Shown here piece by piece: positions 48,589 through 58,262 of a DNA stretch of 64,000 nt (within the stretch, counting starts at the first letter, position 1; every line of letters begins with the position of its first letter). The position numbers and the translations under genes were made by a program. The notes under the pieces were generated by a model. It did not search any database and was not told where the DNA came from. It saw only the letters and a program-made list of their open reading frames with translations. Source of the DNA: Nemania diffusa (lineage: Eukaryota; Ascomycota; Sordariomycetes; Xylariales; Xylariaceae); the NCBI GenBank assembly GCA_038501195.1, contig JBBPUQ010000001.1, forward strand, positions 3,906,001 through 3,970,000. The letters are read 5' to 3'.

Positions 48589-49491
48589 GATAGCGTATCT
48601 TAGAACTATAGGCTACCTCCTTTAGTCTTGTGAGATATTTAAGATAAAAATCGGGCAATGTCGACACTATTTCGAAGCCTATCTAGATGTGAGTATATAG
48701 GAATGAAGCTGCCCTTAGAGGGGTGTAAGTCGTTCTAGCTAGCCTATGTCATATTTAAGTAGTATTTTGATCGAAGGCACACTGAACCTAGGTACCTATT
48801 ACAGCAATTCAATCGCTTGAGTCACCGGACACTAAGACCAGCTCCCCACATGTAGGTAGTGCCTAGGATAGATAGGTCGACACGTATAAGTACATGTGTC
48901 TAGGTACATACATACAATGTATGTATTCGAGGATGCAGTGGTGTACCTACCTATACAATAGTGCTGCATGTATACACAAAGAGTTACCTAATCTAGCTAA
49001 AATATAATGTTGAATCTAAGTCGTAGTGGTGGAGAAATATCGAGAGTAAATTATTGAAATATCTTAGCAGAGGTAGGTACCTATGGTAGGGCAAAATTCA
49101 GTAAGTACCTAGGTTAGGTACCTAAAGCACTTGTCATTTATCTACATAAGGTAGGTACGTGTGTACCAGAGATATGTACCTACCTAGTGTACTTATGAGG
49201 GGCCCGTGCGCATGTGGTTACCTAGGTACCTACTGTATGGAAATTGCGAAAAAAAAACTAAGCCAAATAAGCTCCAGCCAATATTGTGCGACACAACACG
49301 CACTCTTCCTCCTTTCTCCTTCAGACAGAATCGTAACTCAAGTACCTGGTGGTTGTTTACTAAACGACTTGTCCATACATCGCCTTCTACTTGTCTACTA
49401 GCACCTGAGGCGATCCAGAACAAACTTCCCTACTTCCTCGTCGGGCATTGAAAGTCTGATGGATGGTTTAATGCTAATCTAATCCTCTGAA
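48589..49491. other. Intergenic, rich in TAGGTA/TACCTA motifs
   Basis: About 900 bp between divergent genes (nucleotidase - and the 889-residue protein +). From 48,790 to 49,235 the TACCTA/TAGGTA hexamer and GTACATGT-like palindromes recur many times. No coding pattern. Must contain both promoters. Confidence 0.5.
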
Positions 49492-52161
49492 ATGTCGCAA
49501 GCTGCAGCAGCGTCTGGCCGCGGGCCAGCCTGTACTGCCTCCGTTACTGCTGGACTGACAAGCCCCGAGCACACCGAGATTCACGAGTATGAAAAGATCA
49601 TCCAGTTTCGCGATACAGTAGTGTCGGGGAAGCACCCGCGTATAAAAGTGCCAGCTTCGGCTGTGGTCAAGAATGCATCTGTCACCCAACCGTCCCCATC
49701 CAACGCGCCTGAGCGTGTAGCACAGTCCTCAATACGCCAATCCATCAACAATAATGCTGCTAATGGTCACTCAATGGACAATATGCTGTCATTCAAAGCT
49801 AACTCACAGCGACCAGCTGTAACTGTTCCTTCAACTAGTTCTGCGCCCTTCATCCCGGGTGTCTCTAGACCATTTGGATCTGGAAAGCCAGAAATCGATC
49901 CTGTCCTGCTTCAGAAATCTGACAGCCTAGTGAAGGCCGAGATACAGTTTCAGAGACAACGGCTCGAGACAGTACTTAAAGATCAAGTTGAAGAGCGAAA
50001 GACTTCTATCAGAGGCAATCCTCAGTCTTCTGAACAACTGCCTGAACTTGATATCTCAGATATTCTAGCCAAGGCCTTGACCCTTGTACAGGCCACAGCG
50101 CCAGCAGCAACATCTATTTTGCCTAGCCCTACTGCTAATGCTTCTGATGCCAGTGACTCATTCGACGAGAATACATTCTATTCTAGTCAGCATGATACAC
50201 CCGAGTCTCGGCCTTCGGTTCCAGCTCGCAATGTATTGGAGAACGTCCAGGTACAGGATGCTCCCATCCCCGTACTACAAACAAGCAGTTACGCCCATTT
50301 ATCAGAGCCATTAACCTCCCGTCCTTTACCTGCTTCCGCTAGCCGCCCTCCTCGAACAGACATCGCTCGTAATATTGCACACGATCAGATTATGGGGAGT
50401 ACACATCTTCCAGCAGGGCCAAGTATGCCAGTGCAAACTCAGGGCATGGCCAGCACCTCAAGGACAGAGACTCGGAATTTATTGAATCAAGATCACCAGA
50501 GAGAACAGTTGGAAACACAAGTCATTAGCTCTGATAGCCGAGATGCCAGTCGATCCGATAATTCTGGTAACACAGATTCAGAGCAATCTGCTGATCAACA
50601 TGGTTTGCAGAATCCACCGCAGCTTGTGTCTAACCCGAACTTTAGACGACGTGAAGAACCCTTGATTCGGGGCCATAATCTCTCACCTTTTGCCCCTCGA
50701 CCTGCCCATGTTTCGCCGTTAGCGGTAGCCCGACAACCAGCTATACGTGAGTCGGATACTAGTACCTTACAAAGAGTGCCTGCTCAGGTAACAGCCTTGA
50801 GGCAGGAGCATGCAGTTGTGATTAGTCCTGAAAGCTCTCCCCAAGGTGACAAAGGCAGCAAGAAGAAGAAGAATAAGAAGAACAAGAGGAAGGTCGATGC
50901 AAGGGGTCAAGATGTTCAGGGATCTCCTAATATTAAGGCGGAACCAAGATCACCTTCACCTCTTACAGCGCCGCCGTTCATCCGTCCTCAGAAACGACCT
51001 AGACGGTTTGGTAGACAAGAGCCCGAGATAATATACGACGAACCAATGCCCGAACGTCCGAATTCGCAAGTACAGCAAGATCGTTACCCTCCATTACCTG
51101 TACATGTCGAAAGAGTGCCTCAAAGCTACGAGGGAGTGGAGGACCCGTACTTGCGACAGGTACGTCCTTCCGTCGGTCCAGTCTCTCGGAGACCTGAATC
51201 GCCTGTGTATGAGGAACGAAGGTCAGACGGAAGTTTCATACGATATGTTCGTCGCGTTTCAAGCCCTTCAGGATATGCCGATCCTTACGGTGCAGTTGAT
51301 CCTCGTCCTATGCGCACAGCATCTTACGCCGCTACAAATGCCAATCTACGAGAGGTCCCTACCTATCAACGCGATGGGCGAATGAGTGTCCGGCCTTTTG
51401 CCGACCGCGCGAGATCTCGGTCACCAATTATCATAGAAAGACACTCGTCTGCAATGCCACCCCCATCCGCACCCCCGCGTCGAATTGTGGTTGACGAATT
51501 CGGTCGTGAATATGTCGAACCCGTCCGTACTGCTAGTGTATCTCGACAGTCAGTCGTGCCGCCCACGAGGCCAGCGGATCACGAAGTTGTCTACGAAAGA
51601 GCTCCAATTCGAGCCACGTCTCGTATACCAGCGCCGGAAATTATTGGGGAAGACGGAGTAATTTACCGACGAGCGTCACCGGGCTATGCCTCACGCCGTG
51701 TTATTACTCAACCTGATTATGGCGTAGGGTTCAGAAGTTACCGGGAACGTGATTATCCAGTGCAGCCCATGGGCCCTCCCGGTCATGAGTTCGTCCAGAT
51801 TCACGGGGCTGGTGAGCATGTGCCGCGAGAATACCTTCCACGGGCGGCTAGTGTAAGACCAGTAGAATCCGCGCCATATGATCGTCTTACTAGCGCCCGA
51901 CCCGATATCCCTCCTCGACAGTATACTGCTAGTGTACATCCTGATGTAAGGGAAATTGCTCCACACCTAGGTCGCTCCTATAGTGTTAGGCCAACTGAGA
52001 TGGAAGTACCACAACGGGCATACAGTGTTCGACCTGTGGAACGATATTACGAACAACCACCTCCACGGGAAGGCGATGTTACGTATGTTGAAAGACCTCG
52101 CGTAGTGCATCAGGAAATTATTTACCCTGTTAATGGCGCCCCGAGGCAAGTGTTCCAATGA
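49492..52161 (+). CDS. Large disordered protein, unknown function (889 residues)
   Basis: Family not recognised. An uninterrupted 2.67-kb frame with normal codon use and no intron. The N terminus has a short ordered-looking segment, EIHEYEKIIQFRDTVVSGKH (about residues 29-48). Residues 60-450 are Ser/Thr/Pro/Gln-rich and disordered. Around residue 455 lies a strongly basic patch, KGSKKKKNKKNKRK, a probable nuclear localisation signal. The C-terminal 400 residues are rich in Arg, Pro, Tyr and Val, with recurring ASVRPVE, YSVRPTE and YSVRPVE units near residues 780-870 and many arginines next to aromatic residues. This composition suits an RNA- or chromatin-associated scaffold, but that is inference only. 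The start at 49,492 is the first ATG of the frame with AAATGTC context. The reading frame is long enough that coding is nearly certain. Confidence 0.85.
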   Translation: MSQAAAASGRGPACTASVTAGLTSPEHTEIHEYEKIIQFRDTVVSGKHPRIKVPASAVVKNASVTQPSPSNAPERVAQSSIRQSINNNAANGHSMDNMLSFKANSQRPAVTVPSTSSAPFIPGVSRPFGSGKPEIDPVLLQKSDSLVKAEIQFQRQRLETVLKDQVEERKTSIRGNPQSSEQLPELDISDILAKALTLVQATAPAATSILPSPTANASDASDSFDENTFYSSQHDTPESRPSVPARNVLENVQVQDAPIPVLQTSSYAHLSEPLTSRPLPASASRPPRTDIARNIAHDQIMGSTHLPAGPSMPVQTQGMASTSRTETRNLLNQDHQREQLETQVISSDSRDASRSDNSGNTDSEQSADQHGLQNPPQLVSNPNFRRREEPLIRGHNLSPFAPRPAHVSPLAVARQPAIRESDTSTLQRVPAQVTALRQEHAVVISPESSPQGDKGSKKKKNKKNKRKVDARGQDVQGSPNIKAEPRSPSPLTAPPFIRPQKRPRRFGRQEPEIIYDEPMPERPNSQVQQDRYPPLPVHVERVPQSYEGVEDPYLRQVRPSVGPVSRRPESPVYEERRSDGSFIRYVRRVSSPSGYADPYGAVDPRPMRTASYAATNANLREVPTYQRDGRMSVRPFADRARSRSPIIIERHSSAMPPPSAPPRRIVVDEFGREYVEPVRTASVSRQSVVPPTRPADHEVVYERAPIRATSRIPAPEIIGEDGVIYRRASPGYASRRVITQPDYGVGFRSYRERDYPVQPMGPPGHEFVQIHGAGEHVPREYLPRAASVRPVESAPYDRLTSARPDIPPRQYTASVHPDVREIAPHLGRSYSVRPTEMEVPQRAYSVRPVERYYEQPPPREGDVTYVERPRVVHQEIIYPVNGAPRQVFQ

Positions 52162-53085
52162 TACGAATATCTAGTATAAGGGTTGTCATGAAGTTCTAGG
52201 GCTTCACGTTATGGAGATACCTCATTTCATGGATGTGAGAACGCAACGGTTCTGAATTTATAGGGACCCACACTGTTTCGTATGGCATTTTTCAATTCTT
52301 TGCGAATTGGGGTGTACAATACCTAGATGCTTCTAGGCTACGGCTTTATTAACTTACGCTGCTAAGCAAGTATGCTTGAGCCGGGCTTGGTTGCGCTGTA
52401 GTGTGTGTAATAATAAGTTGAAGAGTTACTAGACCTGTTCAAGAACAAAGTGATTTGATTTGCAAGCTTCCTCTGTGTTGGTCTATGGCCGTGTGATGTA
52501 CAGTGTGATGTCACTTTGTCACTGTATCTATATAGGTGCCTACCTATTTTCGATCATAATCAGTAAGGGCGGCGGGATAATCTGCAATTTAGATCAGTTG
52601 ATTATCATAGTAAATTGATTTCAAGTTAAATGGTACTGAGTTGTTCCTCTTGACTAAATTATTATGCTTAATCCTCAACAGTTGTTCTAGCAGAGATGCC
52701 TAACAGAAAGTATACGCTAACCTTGAGGTCTCTAATGGTAGCTCTTTAGAGGGAGGAGATGATAGAGAAAATATCCGAAGGCATAGGAGGCTATTCAATT
52801 TATGCTTGGAAGTAGAGTCCAAGAACGAACATCACGTAGCTGATGAGCACTCAACACTTATAGAATATTCTATCTAGATCTACATAGGTAGGTAAGTACC
52901 TTATGTAGGTAACGTGTGAAGAAAAGTGGGTACCGAGCTATCCGTATGTAGATCTGATAAAAGAATGGCTTATTCTGCAAGTTATGGGCTACCCGGCCCT
53001 ATCCATCGGTAGCCTGTCTGGTAGCGTTCTTTCCATGCCGAAAAAATGGTGCTATGCATTAGGTTGGTTTTGAGCTTGTGCTCCG
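52162..53085. other. Intergenic between disordered-protein gene and transposon
   Basis: No gene. It has moderate AT content and TAGGTA motifs near 52,885-52,910. It ends at the TA dinucleotide (53,086-53,087) that borders the inverted-repeat element. Confidence 0.5.
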
Positions 53086-53087
53086 TA

Positions 53088-53127
53088 TAAAAGTTGGGGT
53101 CGAATTCAAGAGTAACGCCAAAGAAAC
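53088..53127. repeat. Left terminal inverted repeat
   Basis: It starts TAAAAGTTGGGG, continues with TCGAATTCAAG and ends GCCAAAGAAAC. Compared with the right repeat it has T for C at position 1 and A for G at positions 3 and 24. All three are RIP-type transitions that point to the left copy as the more mutated one. Confidence 0.85.
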
Positions 53128-54804
53128 CAGCTATGTATAAATAAAATAATTTAAACTGTAACACTAGTATATATAATTTAAACAACTTAAAACAAAGTAA
53201 ACTTTTTACTTTATTAAATTAATAAGTAAAATATAGCAATTATTGCTAATTTGTATTATAAAATGTTTTAAATTAATATTATAGTATTAAATTAAAATAG
53301 TTTAAAAATTTAATTTAAAAATATGTTTTTAAGTGTTTTTTTTTTATTTTAAAAGTTTAATAAAACTTTAAATAGTTTAAAAAACAAGCTATAGCTTTAA
53401 CAATATTATTAAACTATTTTTAAAAACTAAAATATATAATTATTGCTTTAAAAGTTATATTTTTATTAAATATATAAAGTTAGTTTTAAATAAAAGTAAA
53501 AAGTTTATATTAAATAAAATTAAAAAAAAAAAAATTATAAAAATTTTAATAGCTAATTAAGTTAGCTGTAAATTTTTTATATAAGTTTTTGTTAATATGT
53601 TTTATTAAAAAAAAACTAAAAATTATAAAAGTTATAATAATATAAAATAAATTTTAAAAATTATAATATTATAATTTTTTACAAAAAAAAGCTTTAAAAA
53701 TATTAAATTAACAATTAAGTTAAATCTAATAATTTTAAATTATATTATTTATTTACTTTTTTGTTTAAAAATTAAAAATTAAATTTTAAATTAGTAAAAA
53801 AAAATTGTTTAAAGTAATAAAACTTTTATATATTTTTAATAATAATAAAAGTATTAAAAAGTTTAAAAAAAAACTTATAAAACTTTTTATTTTATAATTA
53901 TTAAAAAGTAATAAAAAAACTTTATAAATTATATATTTTAAAATTATATATATTAATATAAAATAAAACTTTTATATATTTAATTTATATAAACTGTAGT
54001 TTTTTAAAAATATTATAAAACTTTAATAAATAAATATAACGCTATTATTAAATCTATTGCTAAAACTATTTAAAAACTTAAATATAACTTTAAAAAATTT
54101 AATATAAATTATAATAAAAATAATAAAAAAACTAAATAAAAATTTAATAATAAAATAAATATTTAAATATAAAAAAATAAAACTAAAAATATTAATTAAA
54201 TAAAATATTAAAAAAAAGTTTTAAAGCTATTTTTTATATTTTATATATAAAAATTATAAATAAAATATTTAAAACAATATTTTATTACTTAAAAAAATAA
54301 TATTTTGCTATATATATTATTATAATATAAAAAAGTTTAAAAAAAAATAAAATTTTAAAACTTTATATAATTTTTTAACTTTTTTAACTTTTTTATTATT
54401 AAAAATTTATAGTTTTAAATAAAAGTTTTAATTAAAAATACTAATAAAATTAAAAATAAAAAAAAAATAACTATAGTTTAAAAAAAAAAGTAATAAAATT
54501 TTTTTTAAAAAGCTTATAAAAAAAATATTAAAAAAATCAAAAAGTATATATAATAAATAATTTATTTATATAAAAAAAACAATTATAAAAAAAACATTTA
54601 GTTTTTTAATTTTTATAAAACTAAAAAATTAAATAATTAACTAAAAGTTTAATAAATTAAAAAAGCTATAAATTAGTTATAAAAAAACTATAAAAAGTTT
54701 ATATAGTATATAAAAGTTTTTAAAAATTAAAATTTTAAAAAAAAACAATTTAAAATAATTAATATTAAAACTTTTTTAAAAGCTTTTTTTAAAAAAAACT
54801 AAGT

Positions 54805-54864
54805 TTTAAAAAAGCTTAAACTTTAAAAAAGCTTAAATTTTAAAAAAGCTTAAACTTTAAAAAA
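54805..54864. repeat. 17-bp tandem repeat, about 3.5 copies
   Basis: The unit TTTAAAAAAGCTTAAAC is repeated at 54,805, 54,822 and 54,839 with one T/C difference in the second copy, followed by a partial unit. It lies inside the A/T-converted interior of the transposon. Confidence 0.8.
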
Positions 54865-55958
54865 TTTTTAAAAAAGCTAGCTAGTTATAATAAATTATAA
54901 CAAATTACTTTTTTAATTTATATTAATAATAATTTGTTAATATTTAAATTAAATTTTTTATTAATGTTTTTTTTTTATATAATTATTATTTTAACTTTTT
55001 TATTATATTTAAATAATTTTAAATAAATTTTTTAATAAAGCTTTAATTTAATTTATTTTTTATATATAATATAATTTAATTTAAAGCTTATAAATATAAA
55101 AGCTAAAAAGTTTTTATTAAAGTAAAAAAATATTTAGTTTTTTAAAAACATTTAAAAAATATAAATTTTGTTTAAAATAAACAATTAACTATTTAAAACA
55201 AAATTAGAAATATTTAAAAATATTTTTATTAATTAATAAAAATATATATAAAATAAATATATATAAATAATTTAAAAAAAAAGTATAATTAAAACTTTTT
55301 TAGCTGCTACAATTAATATAATAATTAATAAAATAAAATAAATTTTTATTAATATTTTTAATATTATTAATAAAATTATATATTTATTAAAAAAATTAAA
55401 TATAAAAACTATAATTAAATTAAATTAATAAAAATTAATAGTTTAATTATTAAATATATATTTTTAAAAAGTTAAATGTTATTAATAAATTAAATATAAA
55501 TTAATTAATTAAAAAAGTAAAAAAAAATAAAAATAATAAAATAATAAAAAAAAAAATAACTAAATTAATTAAACAATTTATTTAATAAAAATAAATTAAC
55601 TAAAAATAATTTAAAAATAGTTTTTTATATAAATTTAATAATAAATTGCTTTAAAAAAATTAACAAAGTATAAAAATAATTTAACTTTTTAAATTATACT
55701 TTTGTAATTAATTTATTTTTATATTATTATTTTAAAAAAACAATAAAAAAAAATGCAATTTGTTTAAAATTAACTATATTAAAAACTTTAATTAAATTTA
55801 TATAATTAAAATAATTTAAAAGTTCTAAAAAAACGCTTGTATAATTAATTACTTTTAAAAATTCGTTGATTACTTATGTTTATATTAAATTTAAGTGGGG
55901 CAAAGAGCAGGAACTGTACAGAGGTTGAGCGTAACTAATGATTACATACACTGTAGCC

Positions 55959-55998
55959 GTTTCTTTGGCGTTACCCTTGAATTCGACCCCAACTTCTG
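55959..55998. repeat. Right terminal inverted repeat
   Basis: Reverse complement of the left repeat. Read inward from the right it begins CAGAAGTTGGGG and keeps all G and C bases lost in the left copy, so it is probably the near-ancestral sequence. Confidence 0.85.
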
Positions 55999-56000
55999 TA

Positions 56001-57974
56001 CTGCAAGTGTTGTGAGGGCTGATAGCAGCATCAATAATGAATTTTATATTATACACTGTTTTCTGGGTACATATTTATACGTTGCTATACGGCCTTACGC
56101 TTACTTGTATATTGTGTTTGTGGTCCTGTTCTGCCGAGTCCTCGGGATAGGTACAACAAAAAAATGGAGCGGTCATCCTCGAAAGAGGAGGGAATCGAAA
56201 GGTCGAGACCGTGTTCTACTCCTGCAAACCTAATGCCAAATCGAATCGGTAGGTGCAGTAGATATTAAAATACACTGCGCCAGGTGGGCTCTCTATCTCT
56301 TTATTCTCGGCAGTCGGCCTGTTTCCTGTTGCTCTAGCTAGCTTTTGGAATCCTAGCTTCCTTGATGCACATGTACATACATAGCCAAGGTAGGTATAGG
56401 TACAGAATACTGTATGCAGGCATGCAGGACATACGTAGGGATAAGTAGCACATACATATACTTTGCATGTCGAACAAGGTATAGTTAATATTGTTCAATC
56501 TTGGCTTCTTCCGGGCGAAGTTCAAAGCATGAGACACAACGAGATTCTTTTTTGAAATTGCGGTCTGACAGAATACCTATGCGTTTGAGTCTGACACGAC
56601 TGCTTAGAGATGGTAGATAATAATATTTAGTATTCAAGTCTATCGATTTATACAAAAGAGGTAATCGTGAGCAGTTGCCAATATTGGCGATAAGCTACCA
56701 GCTATGAGTATTAACAGAATAGGAGGATTCTTTATTGTAAATTCGGATCCTTTAAAGGAGCCGGGAGTGCGCAAGTTGGCATATCTGTTTTGGTTTCTCG
56801 CTCTTATGCGTACATATGTGCTATGTGCAACGCGCGTCCAAACTACAGTACCTAAAACCTACCTAGGTAAGTACAAGACAGATAGACGCATGTGGAGATG
56901 AGCATTGTGGCTGCGCTCGCTTCTGCATTGTTGGCTGACTGACTTACCCTGTTTAGCACAGCTTACTTGCGAAATACGTGAAAAGTCCTCTTCCTGTGTT
57001 AAATAGGCATTGCAGCCCTCCTTTACTGTGCTTGTAAGTAAATTTATCTAGGTAGTCAATCATTATTGCGAACTTGACCAGGTAGCAATTCCATGGTTGC
57101 GTATACTTTGACGCTGTAGTCTACTACCTAGATGCGTAGGTAGTGGTGTTCTGGGGGACAAAGCCATAATCCTGACAAAGCAACTCACTCGGAGCCAACA
57201 CACAAGTCGACCTACCTAACCTACCTATGAGTACATGTAGGTTGGTCTTATTCGGACTCCAAAGAAACCACCTAATCAATTACATACATGTAGGTAGTAG
57301 ATACCATTGTAAAGCGGTGGGGGTACCAACCAAATGCGATACAACAGTGCTACTTTCCTGACATTCCTTCGACATACCTGTGTCTGCTTGACTGAATATG
57401 TACCTAAAGTATGCCAAAGATAGCATGCGGTCTTGATGGTGTAATAGGTAGCATAACACGTTCGCTTGTACATATGAACATACAGGTCTACTAAATAAAA
57501 ATGTAGGTAAATGTTTGCTCTCGACAATCCGCTTATCTTGTGTAGAGGCACTTAGTACGTAGGTACCTTGAGGACCTAGGGCTATAAGGCTCCCTACCTG
57601 TGCAGGTAGGGTACCTACCTACGTAGGTACCTAGTACCCACTATAGGTATGTACCTAGATAGGTATCTACCGAAGACTGGTACACACATAATTACCTAAG
57701 TAAGTACATACCTAATACATAAAACATAGCAAGAAAGCTATGGCCACATACATATAATGCTAGCCCTGGCCCAGTGATATGTACCGGCTCTGGATAGAGT
57801 TGGGTTCGGCCTCTCCATTCGCTGGTCGATACCATACAATGGTGGTCCCGGTGGTGCTATGGTGTGCTGACTGCCCAGGTACTGTACAGATAGTTCTAGG
57901 GTAGAGTACTGTACCGGACTATGCTTGACTTGCGGGCATCGGTACTGCTGGTTAGCTACCACAGTCCTCTGTGT
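56001..57974. other. Intergenic, TAGGTA/TACCTA-rich, no gene recognised
   Basis: About 2 kb of balanced-composition DNA with only short, unrelated frames. The TAGGTA/TACCTA motif reaches its highest density at 57,560-57,710, where palindromes such as ACCTACCTACGTAGGTACCT occur. Confidence 0.5.
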
Positions 57975-58262
57975 ACCTCTGGTCCTTCTCTCTCCCTCTT
58001 CTCCATCCTCACCCTATCCCTCCATTTCTATCCATCTCATCCACTTCTCCTCCTCACCTCACCACTTGCATTTCCCTCAAGACCTCCCCACAACAGTAGT
58101 TGTAGAGGTTGCTATCTTTGCAGCGTAGAGAGGAAATAACATCACACGGTGTTGTTTCTCCCTTTCCTTCCTTTCTTAGTATTCTCTTTCTCTTTTTCCG
58201 TCTCTTCGTCTAGTTCTCTTTCTTTTTCAGTGATACCCCCTCCCATTAGTCTCCCCTTCACC
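57975..58262 (+). promoter_or_regulatory. Pyrimidine-rich promoter/5' leader of the KH-protein gene
   Basis: Long C/T-rich tracts (57,980-58,060 and 58,155-58,250) lie directly upstream of the start at 58,263. Such CT boxes often mark transcription starts or leaders of strongly expressed genes in filamentous ascomycetes. This is an assignment by position and composition only. Confidence 0.55.

Larger units (their letters stand above)
53088..55998. mobile_element. RIP-mutated TIR DNA transposon, Tc1/mariner-like
   Basis: The element is 2,911 bp with 40-bp terminal inverted repeats and a TA directly outside each end (53,086-53,087 and 55,999-56,000). The repeats match at 37 of 40 positions. 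The interior from about 53,130 to 55,890 is nearly pure A/T, as in the left block, and no transposase frame is left. A TA target and a right end beginning CAG (read inward) are typical of Tc1/mariner elements. The length is above the usual 1.3-2 kb, so it may carry a nested insertion or belong to another TIR family. About 65 bp just inside the right repeat escaped the A/T conversion. Confidence 0.75.

Noticed and set aside
55895..56233. 112-codon frame containing GVTLEFDPNF
   Set aside because: The peptide is just the translated inverted repeat; the mirror frame 52,982-53,185 has the same peptide for the same reason. Not a gene.
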